Assembly: GCA_005656395.1 (NCBI GenBank)
Contig: SRSI01000079.1
Coordinates: 1,302,001-1,366,000 of the forward strand
Reading direction: 5' to 3'
Origin: Strongyloides papillosus
Lineage: Eukaryota; Nematoda; Chromadorea; Rhabditida; Strongyloididae
Length of the DNA stretch: 64,000 nt
Part shown: one piece after another, positions 46,701-59,700 of the stretch
Layout of the letters: each line of letters starts with the position of its first letter
How positions within the stretch are numbered: the stretch's first letter is position 1
Translations under genes and position numbers: made by a program
The notes under the pieces: generated by a model
Seen by the model: the letters and a program-made list of their open reading frames with translations, nothing else
Told to the model about the DNA's origin: nothing
Databases searched by the model: none

Positions 46701-48937
46701 TTCAATATCATATGACCTATAAGTCTTTTCTTATCAGCTGTTGGTGCCCAGGTAACGGGAGTATTGAGATATCTCTTAATCCTATCAGCTAGACCAGTTC
46801 CTTTGTTATTTGCAGTACCATCATATCCAGAAGGTGAGGTGAGAGATGAAAGAAAATTAACCGGCAATTGATAAGAACCTCTGTCTGATCGGATACTATT
46901 ACTACGCCTCCTCCTGAATATGTTATTGGACTTAAATGAGTTACCATCATTGTACATTGTTTCATCGTCAAAACTTAGGCTATTCATACCCTGGCCAAAG
47001 ATTTTATGTGATTTCCTCCGTCTTTGGTTCATTCCTCCAATTGAGGGGTTTGCTTCAGAATCAGAACCATAAATATAGCGGAGAATATCATTTTCTGTTG
47101 AGATATCAGTTGATAATATATTGTTTGGTGTCTTTGATAGGAAATTACTCTTAGAATGTTTGTTTCTGTAGCTTGGCGATCGTGCTAAAGAAAATAAAAT
47201 TATTTTAACTTAGTGACTTACCTGGAAACGATGATACCCCTTGTGGATCACCAATTGCTGGTGGTTCATTTGTCCTCCTAACATCATAATTCTCCTCATC
47301 ACTAGACGACAATGACTGGTACTGCCTCTGGAGATTCCTAGACTTCTTACTCCCTTTACGTGATAAATTCTGAAATTGTTGTGTATGATATTCATTTGAC
47401 GGCACAGCAGGTGGTTGATTTAAATACATAGAATTAGCATCATTACTATATTGCATTGAAGTATTATTATCATGGTAACATTCATAAGTATTATTGCCAC
47501 GTCCCTGGTCCATTGGCACGTTATCATATTGATTCTGAAGATTCCTATTAGTACTAGTATTGTTATTATTGATATAATTATTTCTATCTTGGTAATTAAT
47601 GTTTGTACTAGAAGATGGTTGTTGTTGAAATTGAGATTGTTGTCCTCCACCCATAGATTTAATACCAGTCGTAGTGGGATAATATTGTGATGAGGACATC
47701 TGTGAAGTGGTTCCTTGTGTTGTAGTGGTATTGTTATTAGAAGATGTTGTTGGAAGGATTGTTGAGTGTGCCGTTGATGAGATGGCACTACTCACACCAC
47801 TTGCTACACCTCCTATAATCTTACCAAATAGGGATGTAGCTGTGGATTGTTGTGGTTGAGGTGGTTGGGGTTGAGTCGTCTGCTGCGCCTGAGGTGGTTG
47901 TTGTTGTTGAGAGGGTACTTGAGATTGCTGCTGTTGAGGATTATATCTTTGTTGGTTTGTCATCATCTGACTAGACGTCGAAGGCATTTGCATTTTATTC
48001 TGAGGTGGATGCTGTCGTGGTATATGCCCACTTGTGGTAGTATTAATTGATTGTTGTTGCTGGATTTGGTTTCCTATCATGTGCTCTGGTGGTATTTGAT
48101 GTTGAGGTATCCCTTGATTCATACTTGTTGAAGGTCTCATATTATTTCCTGGAGCCTAAAAAATAAATATTTTAAATTAAATTAGTTAAAAAGTTAATCT
48201 TAAACATACTTCAAGAGTTGGTTGCCTTTGGATAGATAATTTCTGATGAGGTAATTGATTTCTAGCATTTGCATTATCAATATGTTGTTGTTCAATGCCT
48301 TCATTAGGCATATTAATATTTCCCTGATTACTACCCATTCCAATAGATACATTATTATCCTTTACAACATTTCCATTACTCCTTCCTTGACTAACATTAT
48401 TTGTAGTAGCTGTAGTGCTTTGCATTGATGGTCCATTTCCTCCCCCTACTCCCATAACATTTTCATTAGGTTTTTTCTCCATTTCATTAACATCATCTGG
48501 TTGGAACCATTTACCAGTTTTAGCGAGAATACTTTGTCTTTTTTGGCACAGACTACAGGCCCAGATAGGTTTATTTTTGGATTGTGTTCTACCACCACAC
48601 CTAGCACAAGATCGCAACTGGCAGTAGAAGCATTTATGACCAATACCATCGGCAAATTTTGTTTTTTGACATATCTGACATATAGCATCATCCTGAGTTC
48701 CAAGGAGGCGGTGTGCTGTCTCTTTACGCTCCTGGATTTGCCTTTCTATTTCCACTAACTCTTGATTTGCTTTTCTGAATATATGTAATTTAATCTTAAA
48801 TTAGGGAAAATTAAAACTTACTGTGAAATTTGTACTTCTTTTTCTTCTTCCTCTTTTTGCCTTTGGAAAACTTGTTCGATTATAGCTCGTTCCTCGGCAC
48901 TTAGGTGTGACAAATCAGGCATAGGTGGATCAGCCAT
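40753..48937 (-). CDS. unc-10: RIM / UNC-10, presynaptic active-zone scaffold
   Basis: Five minus-strand exons, 48937-48822, 48774-48210, 48155-47222, 47184-46051 and 43223-40753, all in phase, encode 1739 residues. RIM tethers Rab3 vesicles and Munc13 at the active zone and organises calcium channels for neurotransmitter release. Residues 1-60 are helical (Rab3-binding helix region). Eight cysteines at about 71, 74, 87, 90, 95, 98, 112 and 115 form the FYVE-like zinc finger. A PDZ domain lies at about 694-799 (LGLKVVGG...GAFITKIKPGSIADVVGHL...GDEVLEWNG), C2A at about 967-1096 and C2B at about 1584-1723. The linkers are long and dominated by Gln, Asn, Ser and Gly runs, as is usual in AT-rich nematode genomes. 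The length is near the C. elegans protein. Intron 4 is 2.8 kb while the others are 37-54 bp. Confidence 0.97.
43224..46050 (-). other. Large fourth intron of RIM
   Basis: 2827 bp with GTATGT donor and ATTTCTAG acceptor, some fifty times the length of the other introns of this gene. It separates the PDZ-containing part from the C2A/C2B part. The plus strand is purine-rich (transcript pyrimidine-rich). No coding exon seen. It could hold an internal promoter for a short C2-only form, as is known for RIM genes elsewhere, but no promoter motif is visible. Confidence 0.7.
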
Positions 48938-51900
48938 TGTTTTTGTGAATATATATTTCTTTTTGTTGGTTTTTAATAAATTATCATTTGCCACAGGTGT
49001 AGATAAAAGTTTGTAGAAAAGAATGAATAATTGTCCTCGAGACTTATGTTATTTATATATTGTAAAATAATTTAGTTGTCAGCCAATTTTTTTCGCGAGC
49101 AAAGGTCCCCTTTTATAAAAAATATACTGATGAATTAATAAGATAGTACTCGTTCTCGAAGACAAATCATTTGGGTTCTTGGTGTAAGAAAGAAAAGAAA
49201 ATAGAGTCTCTTCCTTTTTAGAATCTTGTTTTTTGTTTGGTCGAGAATAGATTCTAAGAAATACTTATGTACTATAATTCTGAAAAATAAAAATTAATTA
49301 AGTTTGAAGGTTATTGATGAAAATATTGGGGTACGTAACATGATTATGGTAAGAACAAAAGACGGCATTTGAAAAAAACATATAATAAACCAAAGAATTT
49401 TTTTTTGCTAAAATTATTCTATTCTTATCAACTAAAAACTCCTAATAAAAGAGGTAAAGAAAAGTGTACAACACATTGTTTACAAGAATAATTTATATTT
49501 TTTAAGTAAAAAAAGAAGATAAGTACTTGAGGAGCAAGATATAATTTAATGGCATTAGAGTTAACAATAAAGTTTCTATGAGGACAAGCTAAAATAGTAC
49601 AAATTTTTTGTGGATATCTTATTAAGGACTTCAACAAAAAAGTGGAAAAATGAGAGAAGCAAAAAACAGATAATTGGTTAGAATGTTTGTTTTTTGATGA
49701 GAAAAATAATATGTATAAGTATTATTTATACATATAAAGGTTGTCCTTTTAAGGGGTGGTATTTTAAGGAAAAAGAATACTACATTTCTAAGAAAGGGGA
49801 ATATGATATATGATACTTTTATTGAGGAAAAAAACATTCCTAACAAAAAAGAGAGATGAAATGTCAATTGTAGTTATGGAGAAAAAAAGAATCTTTCTAG
49901 AGGAAATTAAGAAATTTTAACTTATAGATGTGGAAATTATGTTTTATAAAGTGAAAAGGATATGGTATTGAAGATTTTCTTTTTTTGAACTTCATAATAT
50001 TATTATTTTTTTGAAGTTGACATTGAAAAAGGAAGAAATGTTTTTTCGTGGATGATTAATGGAATAAAAAATATGGAAGAAGAAAAGGTTTTTTGTTTCT
50101 TTGTAAAACTATATTTTATAAATGGAGAATATAAATCAAAGATAAGAATTGAGATAGCCCTTTGAATTATGTTTTAAAAAATAGAGGATAAAATGAGGAA
50201 GGATAATATATGTAAATGTAAATTAATAAAAAAAAACTATATAATAAAAGAAATTATGGTACTTTAATGTGGTAGCAGTCTAGACCAAGCACTAATTTAT
50301 AGTAGTTCTCTAAACTCAACCAAAACATCTGTCTCAAGTAACAACAAAAAAGGTTAAAAATCATACGCTCAAACAAGTACAATTCCCCCTCCTATAAATA
50401 CTAAGAAAATGCTTTTTCGTAAATAATAACAAGGAAATCCAAACAACATCCCATATCCAAATACAAAGATAAGATCATCATAATACTAACTAAAAAATAT
50501 AGTAAAAAGATTGTACTTTCCTAGTGTTTACTTATATCTCTAATGATAATAAAATAATAAGAAGATTAAGCTGGATTATCACATATAGAAATATGTTATA
50601 TATACCACACAATTATCTTCTTATGTCTAATATTTTTTCCTTCTTTTTTGATAAAAATGTTGTGATATAAAAAATAAAAAAGTTTATCCATTTGAAAATA
50701 GATATTTCGTGTCATAATTTGCTCGTGTCATGTCGCATAAATGTAAAAAAATATAATATACATATATGTCTATTATAAAGAAGATAATAAGGAGATAAAA
50801 TGTATTTTATCTCAACATTAGAATACAGTTTTAAGGAGATTAGTAGGAAAGTTTAAAAAAATAATTCTGCTTTGATATTGGTGAGAGAAACTTATTCGTC
50901 ATGATTCGTTCTTGTTAAGTGAAAAAAAGTTGTAAAAGGGGATAGTATAATGAAAATTTTAATAAATATATTATGATGGGGATTTTTTTATTAATAATAA
51001 AATATTATGTTTATACGTTACCCGAAAGACATGTTTATGATGTGTTTGTGAAAAAAATTGGTATTTGTAAATTAAAAGTAATTTGAGTTGTGGAATTTTT
51101 GGCAAAAATTAATTATATTAATTATAGTTTATGTTTGAAGAATGAGAAATTTTATGGTTCTTAGGAAATATAGGATACATAGTTGGTATATTTTTTTATA
51201 ATTACCCGGGGATTACATAATAAACGCACAATTAAAACGTTATCATTACAAATAAATATTAAGTAATAAATAAAGAGTAAATTAAATGGGGAATGAGATA
51301 AACAAAATTAAAAAGATAAAAATTTTATATATATAGAATATGTTAAATATTAAATAAGAAATATAAGAGGGGTATAAGAAAAGAAGTTTAGTCTCTCTGT
51401 GATATAATATTATGATATTGGTCAAACTTTTTATTTATTACTTTTTAAAAAGTCATACATCTTTAAGGATATATGTTATATTTATGTATATAAAAATTTA
51501 CAAAGTTTAGATAAGAAAAAAAGATATATATTTGGTGGGTAAAAAGGTTCTCGGAACAGAAAAATATATTAGGAGAGAGGGAGTCCAAAATTGTTGATAA
51601 TAGTTGTGTATTTATGAAATGAAAGTTCCCTGGAGGAGGATGAACTTCATGTGTGTGTCAGTCAATTGTCTTATGGAAGGTTCCAAAGTATTGTTATATA
51701 TTATGGCTTGATGAAAAAGTTCATTATTCTATTAATGTTATAATAAAGATGACTAAATCCATCAATTTATTATAAATATACTTTGTGTATATTAATTCAG
51801 GATGTTCATTATCTCATGATATATGAAACTTTATGTCTATAGAGGAACCAAAGTTTAAATTCATAGGTGGTAATATAACGAGAAATAATCTAAATATATA

Positions 51901-54900
51901 CATCATCTTAACACCTGTCCAGTGGTTAAAAAATTAATAAAGTTAATGGATGATATTAAATATGATAGGGGCCATAAATTATCCTCAAAGGAGGAAATTA
52001 CTTTAATAAATTTATATCATCCCACCTGAATAGAGAAAATTCCTGCTGAATTGTATATTAAGTGGAAATTGAATCTATTATGCATAAAGGTGAAAAAAAA
52101 TTGTACATAAAATATATTTATAAATAATAAATTTATATTTTTCTAGAAATTTGTGTGATTTAAAAAAACATATGAATAATAAAACAATTAAAAATGATAT
52201 CATGAGAAATGGTATCAAAAAACAAAAGAAACTATAGAAAGTAAAATTTTAATAGACTAAACACAATAAAAAAAATACTTATATGACCGTTTTATGTCAA
52301 AAAAAAGTATTTTAAAATTTCAAAAATATCAATCTACATATATAATGAAAAAAAGATAACATATAAGAAGATTTTTTTGGTATTTATATATTCCAATCTA
52401 AATATCATGGGTGCTTCTTTAAAAGAAAGTGTCAATGATGTTGTAGAGACATATAATAAAAATTTTTACTCCTAAAAAGCCCTGAAGAGCAATATTAAAA
52501 AATCTTTTATCACATTTAATGTCTTTTTGAAGTATTTGTAAACTTCTTTTAAAAAAAAAAGAAAAATTAGACGGATATTTATTTAGAGTAAATAGATATA
52601 TATTTTACATGTTTAATGGTGATAATATTGTGTTCTTGAGATTCTTCCATATGATAAGAGATTTCCCTCATTAAAACCACTTGTTATATGAATAATGATA
52701 GTGTATAATGTACAAATTATTCATGATATAGAGGTGTATCTTAATAACAAGATAAGGATTATTTGAAGGAAAAAAAAAGGATACCTTAGAAATAAGAATA
52801 CAAATAATGATATGTGTAATATATCTTATAACTCTTCCACCCACTATTATATTTCTTTCGACACTATATTATCATTATTGTATACATGGTTTCTAAAAAA
52901 AGGAAGAATAAAAAAAATTTTATTGTCCAAGGTAAAAATGGAAGAAATAATCAAAAGAAATGGTATACATATATATCATTTTATCTAAAAATGTACTTAC
53001 TCTAGTCTAAAGGAAACAAACATAATGATATTCAATAACAATATAAAAACTAAATACCTACAAATATATATATATAGCCAAACGGTAAGATGAATCCATT
53101 GATAGTTTAGAGGAGAATAAGTATACAACATATGTACATAAATATATATTTATGGAACGGAAGTAGTATATAAATATCTCTATTTCTTCTTTTGATTAAT
53201 AAAAAAAAATAAGAAAACCATTCCTTTTTACTATCTTTTGAATACTTATTTGTTTGTAGAGAGATATAAATTGGCAAAAAATGAGGAGGAAGTACAAATA
53301 AATAATGTTCCCAGAAAAAATGTTCAATTTTTGTTTCTATAATTTATTCTACATTTTTGATGGCATATAAATATACATCGCAAAATGAGGTAATAATATA
53401 GAAGATAATAATATGTTTATGAAGGATTTTTAGAAGTTTAAGTAAAGAACGGTTTAATAGAGATGAAGAAATTATAAGAATAGAAAATCTTTTTTTCCCC
53501 AATTTTATAGTAATACTGTTATGAATAAAGTAATCAAGTAAAGTTAATTTAATTTTGTTTTTTAGCAGTGCATAATATATACATGTGTATTTATCAATCA
53601 GGATTCTAAAAATAAGGAATATTAAAGTGTATTGGATTAAGAATGAGAGGAGAAAGTATAATTAATGGAAAAGGAAATATTACATATATCTTTGTTTTGA
53701 TAGTATAATAAGAAAAGGAAATTAAGGAGAACATTTGTGATATTTAAAAATTTCTACATTCAACAAAGAGAAAGAAGTAAATTGTGTTAAATATTAGATA
53801 TATTTATATTAGGAGGATTAAATATTTTCGGATTCTAACTAACAATTTACTCCTCATTAATGGGTAATGTGTTTAAAAATACATATAAGTATATCAATAA
53901 TATATGAGAGGGAGGAGGATGGAAAAGCAAAGTAAATAGTTGATAAATAAAACTACATATGGAAGAACAGGGTGTAGGGGTAGTAAACTAGTAAGGGTCC
54001 ATATTTTATGGGTTAAAATTATAATAAAAATATAGATCCTGTAACTGAAAGTTTAACAAAATTTGAAAACAATAATAATGAGAAAGTAAAAAGAAAGTGA
54101 AATTGTTCAAAATTAACTTTTAAACAATTAGGTTAATAGAAAAAGAAAAAGAGAGAGAGACTAACTTTTTGAAGTATGGTGATGAAAAATATTTTGTAAG
54201 GAAAATAAGGAGAAGGAAGAAGAGGAAGAAAGAGAAAACAAAAAGAAGTATATTTTTGGGAGGAGAAGAGAGGGGGGTTTTTAAGTATAAGAATAGTAGT
54301 AGTTTTAGCATAGTAGTAGTGTGATGAGATGATGATAATAATATGTGTCCTGTATTTTAAGATACATTTTTATACTAAAAAAGGGATGTTTAAAGGAATT
54401 GAATAAAGAATTAATGGATGAAGGAAGTGGATGAAATTTCTAGGGGACGATGGTGATGGTTTTATTATTGATACATATAATATATACATAATAATGACAC
54501 AGTCAAATTTTATATTTTCTCACTCCTACTGATAAAAAATTATAAAAATAGATAGTAGATGAAAGAGGAATGATAGTAATAATTTAATGATTATTATAAT
54601 CATCTCATTATGTCTGCAAATAATTATCTAATATCATCTATAAATATCTCTTTATCCACTTCTTTCTAAATGAGGAAGTTTTTTATAATAGTGTTAGTGG
54701 TAGATAAGAAGACTACACGATGAAGAAGATTATACTTTGTCACATAGACATTAGGAGGTTAATTAAAAAAGTATTAACTTTTAAATACGAAAACTTTTTT
54801 AATAAAATATTATAAACAATAGAGGAGAAAATAGCAATACAAAGAAATAAAAGGGATTCCCTAATAATAAGGTAGAGAAAAAGTTTGTATAAACGGTAAT

Positions 54901-57359
54901 AAAAGAATTTTTAATTAATATAAAAAGACGTAAAAGTAATAAATAGTATTATTAATATATTTGAGTGAAAAAATACTTCAAATGTAAAAATAATATGTAG
55001 AATGACGAAGAAAAAAAGGTGGGTAATGAAGAAAAAAGTTGTTCAATTGTAAATGACAAATAATAAAAAGATTTTTTTGGATATAAAAAAATATATTTCA
55101 ATAGTTATTTATACATGTACATAGTTTTGCATATATGTTTATATGAAATATAAAAGGAAGAAGAAACATATGAAGGAGAAGGAGGAAAAAGTTTAAATAT
55201 TTTTTTAATTTTAAATTCCTTTAAAATACCGTCATTTAATATAAAAGTATATTAATTAAAGATTAAAATATTTAATATTTTATGGGGTAAAAATAGTAGT
55301 TGAGTAATTTACATACAACTTTTCTGAGATTAAAGAGTGCACATTTTATTAATTTTAAATTATTAAACAACCTCTGTAGTGAATAGAAAAAATAATAAAG
55401 TAAATTATTTTGTGAATTTATTTAGAATTATAGGAGAAAAGATAGTTGAAATTATATATATAAAAGAAATATATATATGTATAAGGCTATAGGAAAAAAT
55501 AATGGACGTTATCAAAAAGGGGGAGAATGAATCGATATTCTTGGTGTGCCATTAACGGATACTAAAGTGAAAGTTTAAAAAAATTTAAAAGAAACATACT
55601 AAATTTGTAAGAAAGAGCATACATTATACTTAATATATTTATCCTTTAAAAGATTACACTTATCTTCCTTATTATCCTCTACTTTGTTTTTTATGATTTA
55701 GCTAATCAGAAGAATCAAAGATTTATTAATGTTATTTTTAGATTATTTTTAAACTATAAAAAGGAAGATTATTTATAGAAATTATGTGTATTAATATTTA
55801 GGGAAGAGAATTGCTATAAAAAATGTAACTTCTCTGGATAGGAATATATTAAATTGTATGCACATAAAATAAAAGTAGATAAAATGTATCTAAAAATATT
55901 GCTATGGTGGTTTTAGAAAGGTTGAAAAATGAAATATATTTAATAATAAAAAATTTTTTTGTTACATTCCCGTAGGCTAGCATAAAGATGTAGTTTAAAA
56001 GGTTGTAGTACTTTTGTTAATAAAAAGTAACAACGAGAAAATAGGTAAATTAATTGTAGTATAATTATTGGCTTTGTGATGTAAAAGAGTTATTTATGGT
56101 GGTATGGGTGTGAAAAGAAATATTTTCTACCAATATATATGTGATTTTCTCGTTAATTACACATAATCACGATTAAGAGATAAAAAATGAACATACATCA
56201 AAGTTTAAATGATTTTTTCAAACATATACATTATTTTAAATTAAATTGTTTATGATAAAAAGTTAACGTTAATTTAAGAAGATAGTTTATTTATTATGAT
56301 TAAAATAATAAACTACAAGAAATGGTGGATGGTAACACTATAAAATATTAAATAAATCCTCAATTTCTATTATAAGTAAAAGAAAAAAGATGGTGAATAA
56401 ACATCTAAACATAATAAAATTGGAAAAGCTTTTTTTGATAGAATAAAAATTTGTAGTTTTTAATACATACTATGAATAAAAGATAGATATAATAATAATT
56501 AATCACGACAACCAACCAAAATTTAATAATAATACTTCATTTTAAAGGATGAAAATATAATGTTTTATGAATAGAAATATTATATGGCTGATGGAGGCAC
56601 ATACATATACACAATTTTTTGAAGAATGATATAAAAGGAGGAAAGCTTAAAAAGAGTGAATATTTAATGAAGGAAAGGAAAATTACAAAATTTTTTTGAA
56701 TGCCTAACTATATTTTAATTTACTTTATCACTCCCTTTTTTCTTTCTTACTTAAAACTAAAATTATTAAAAGCAATTTGTTCCTGATACATGATGAAAGT
56801 CTTGTAATATCTACAAAAAGGAAAACAATCTTGTAAAATTTAAAGGAAAAAAATTATAAATTTTCTCTCTTCTATATGGTTGGTAACACACACAAAAAAA
56901 GACAAATATAGTAAGATTAATTTCTCGGAGGCCAATCATATTATTTATCCTATTTTTTATGCAAATATCCTTTTCTTTGTTGTAGAAATAGTGGTAAAAA
57001 AATAATTTTTTTTATTTTATTTCGGATTGGGTATCAAAACAAATTTTGTTTTATCAATAAGGGAAAGGGAAATTATGGATACTTACATATAGTAAAAAGA
57101 TAGCATTTGTCAGTTTTCTTTATAATCTTACTAACAAAAATTAAAAAATTTCTATAAAAAAACGGATTTGCAGTAATATAATAATAAACAGTTGAGGAAG
57201 TTGTTACTTTACTAGAAGTTTAATACTCCGTTCCACAACGATCTGAGTAATCTATTCAAAGAAAATCAAGAACGCAAATAATAATATCAGCTATTTTTTA
57301 AAAATTTATTAATTATTAGCAAATATAAATACAATTAAAAAATTGTTTTATTGATCTCC
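48938..57359. other. 8.4-kb gene-free, purine-skewed region upstream of RIM
   Basis: No gene, tRNA or long repeat found on either strand. The open frames here have Phe/Leu/Ser/Tyr-rich translations on the minus strand, the product of a plus strand rich in A and G. The skew equals that in RIM intron 4 and fades near 57 kb. It may be 5' regulatory DNA or a long 5' leader intron of RIM. There are short AT microsatellites (for example about 53063-53076) and a strong polypurine tract at 54190-54280. Confidence 0.5.
54190..54280 (+). repeat. Polypurine tract
   Basis: Apart from a few short T-containing gaps, 54203-54247 and 54257-54280 are runs of A and G (GGAGAAGGAAGAAGAGGAAG, then GGGAGGAGAAGAGAGGGGGG). 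Such tracts can form triplex (H-DNA). Confidence 0.6.
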
Positions 57360-58060
57360 ACTATTCCAGGTATCACTTTTGACGTTTGTACTGATTTCTC
57401 CTCAAGATTATTTCCATCACAAATGCCAACATTTTTTGTACAAGTAAGATACTGAAAGAGCTAATAATAGTTCACGGGTTTCGCAATGTTTGATGGAAAA
57501 AAGAAACTCCGTTGTTGATAGTAATAGTATTAGCTAACTTAAAAAGTCTAAAGCACGGTAGATTCGACATTACCAGTAATACTAATGAAAATGTAGATGC
57601 CGATACTACCAAAGAGGAGATACTAGTTAGTGAAGTACGCATATTGGTGGTTTGCCAAGATTAAAAGGTAATGCTCCAGCAACACAACAATACAAAGTTC
57701 TTAAACCACTAAGTTCCCATTGCTTCTTTACAAACTTCATAATCTTCAAAAACATTTGTAAATCTACCATCTCTTTCACATTTGCTAATATGAATAAGAA
57801 TAATCTACGAAAAAATTATCTCAGTATAATAAAAATCGCTACAATATTAGATCAAATTTTTTGAAGTTATTGAAACTTAACCTTTTTAGTGTCGAAATGG
57901 CCACTAAAAATTTCTCCTGTAATAGGTTGTTATAGACGGCGGACAAGGAAAATTTAGATTGACCACTTTTTACACTAAAAAGACTGAGTTTAATTAACCC
58001 CATTAAATGATCTTTCAATAGTCTTTCAAAAAACAATAATAATTTCTACTGCTTCTCCAT
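57360..58060. other. Coding-like but broken region, unidentified
   Basis: The plus strand has short protein-like stretches (for example around 57361-57440 and GGLPRLKGNAPATQQYK at about 57640-57700) separated by stops. The minus strand is open at 57839-58036. Base composition is less AT-rich than its flanks. It is probably a decayed transposase or gene, and I cannot assign a family. Confidence 0.25.
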
Positions 58061-58420
58061 AATTTATATTGTGGATATGAAGATAATAATTATAGTTTCA
58101 CTGTACTATTTTAAATGAATATAAAAATGATTTTTGCATTTCTATCAGTAAAAATGAAAGTTTAAACTATAATTTTTTAAGATAAATAGATACAATTAGA
58201 GATTTTATGAGTAATCTAAATAGTATATGAATAAGACAAATATTATATTTTGAATACGAATTTAAATTAGCATTTAAATTATTACATTATTAAATAAGTA
58301 TTGTATTTTCACTTATTAATTATGTAAAATTTATACTAGTAAATTTGTTTATGTCAATAACATAAAAAGTTTAGTTATAAAATAAAATTCTTTTAAAATT
58401 TGAATAATAATAATAATTTC

Positions 58421-58430
58421 TTTGTTTTAG
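58421..58430 (+). promoter_or_regulatory. Possible splice-leader acceptor of the EndoU gene
   Basis: TTTGTTTTAG ends six bases before the chosen ATG (58436), which favours that ATG over the upstream TTG in the same frame. Confidence 0.3.
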
Positions 58431-58435
58431 TTGAA

Positions 58436-59379
58436 ATGTTTAGCATATTATCATTTTCTATATTGCTGAAATTTCTTCCTTTCATCACTATACAGCAAAC
58501 ATTGCCAAGTAAGGTTTTTAGTATTTCTTTTACTGATAGAATTTTTTTAGATATTCATGCTACGGACTTTGAAATTATAGATGTAGTTAACGCTTTATAT
58601 GAATACGACTATAATGCTGCTAAAAAAATGAAATATCAGTAAATGATCAGGGACATACTGATCAACAAAGTAAGGATGATCGTGCACCATTGCCATTATT
58701 CAGTCATGTTGATCCTAGTATAGAAAAAAGGCCAACATTTTTGGCATTTCGTAGATTAATGGATAATTATATTCCTAAAGTTGGAGTTCAGGAGACAATA
58801 ACACAAAAGGAAATGATTGAAATAGATGCATTTTTGTTAGCTATTATGAATACAACAATTGCAAAGCAATTTTTTACATTCCTAACTTCGAAAAATCATC
58901 CATATGCTAGAGATAGAAGTACATTAGTAAAAAATTTAAAGCAAATTTGGTTTCATCCTTATTCAAGATCCAGAGGTATATTAGATAGTTCTGGATTCGA
59001 GCACGTTTTTATGGGTGAAATTAAAAATAACAAAGTCGGAGGACTACATAATTGGTATAGATTTTATTTACTCGAGTCAAGAGAAAGAAATAGTAACTTT
59101 GACTATAAGGGCTATATCAAAAAAAGGTTTGGGATTATATCATCAGTTAAATTTTCTTGGAGAGGATATTACAAGAAAATTGGAAGCTTTTTTATGGGTA
59201 CTTCACCAGAATTTGACTTTTTTACTTTTACTTTATGCTTTCTCTTTCGAAGAGAAAGTAGTGGGTGTAATATTGAAATCAATGGTTGTCCAACTACAAT
59301 TACTGTATATGACTTTCGATATAATAACAAAATACTTGTCGGAACCGTGTATCCACATATTGAAACAATGACAAAATAA
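58436..59379 (+). CDS. EndoU (XendoU-type) endoribonuclease, secreted, with one frameshift
   Basis: Two frames join into about 314 residues if one A is missing from the A7 run at 58622-58628: AAKKM becomes AAKKNEISVNDQGHTD, which continues into APLPLFSHVDPS. EndoU nucleases cleave RNA at uridylates using Mn2+ (or Ca2+). The fold is recognised from DYN near residue 58, PTFLAFRRLMDNY, FEHVFMGE (catalytic His 1), GGLHNWYRFYL (His 2), DYKGYI, KKIGSFFMGTSPEFDFF (with the probable catalytic Lys) and TITVYDFRYN...VGTVYP at the end. Residues 1-24 are a signal peptide (MFSILSFSILLKFLPFITIQQ), so it is secretory. There is no intron. As written, the first frame stops after 68 codons. The rest is perfectly conserved, so either a sequencing slip or a very recent loss is likely. 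An AATAAA lies at 59519-59524. Confidence 0.85.
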
Positions 59380-59518
59380 TGTAAAATTTACAATGCAGAT
59401 AATCGAAGATGATTTGTTATTATAAATTAAAAAAATATTTATATTTTAATCATATCCATTCGTATACAATCATTTTTAGAGTATCATTTGATAAATAATA
59501 TAATTTTTACTGATGCAT

Positions 59519-59524
59519 AATAAA
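59519..59524 (+). terminator. Poly(A) signal of the EndoU gene
   Basis: AATAAA 140 bp after the stop. Confidence 0.4.
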
Positions 59525-59544
59525 TTTATTTAACCACACATACA

Positions 59545-59700
59545 AAGAAATAGGAAGGTATTTTTGTGTAAAATGTAAAGAATTTTTCCCACCTAATAAA
59601 ATTTGAATTTTCTTGACTTGCGTTTAATTTTATCGCAATTATATCATACAAAAAATTAAAGCAATAATTAAAGAGTTGTAAAAAAAGTTTTTATTTTTTA
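59545..59700. mobile_element. Solo end of the 3792-5624 repeat family
   Basis: TTTTTGTGTAAAATGTAAAG, then TTTCCCACCTAATAAAATTTG and TTTTCTTGACTTGCG-like sequence align with 3800-3960 over about 150 bp. No matching right end was found. Confidence 0.5.

Noticed and set aside
48415..48758. Plus-strand open frames opposite the RIM zinc-finger exon
   Set aside because: Antisense shadows of a strongly conserved coding exon with all eight zinc-binding cysteines on the minus strand.
54120..54311. Minus-strand frame that looks like a hydrophobic membrane protein
   Set aside because: It is the translation of a polypurine tract (pyrimidine-rich complement gives Phe, Leu and Ser) and has no start or splice support.
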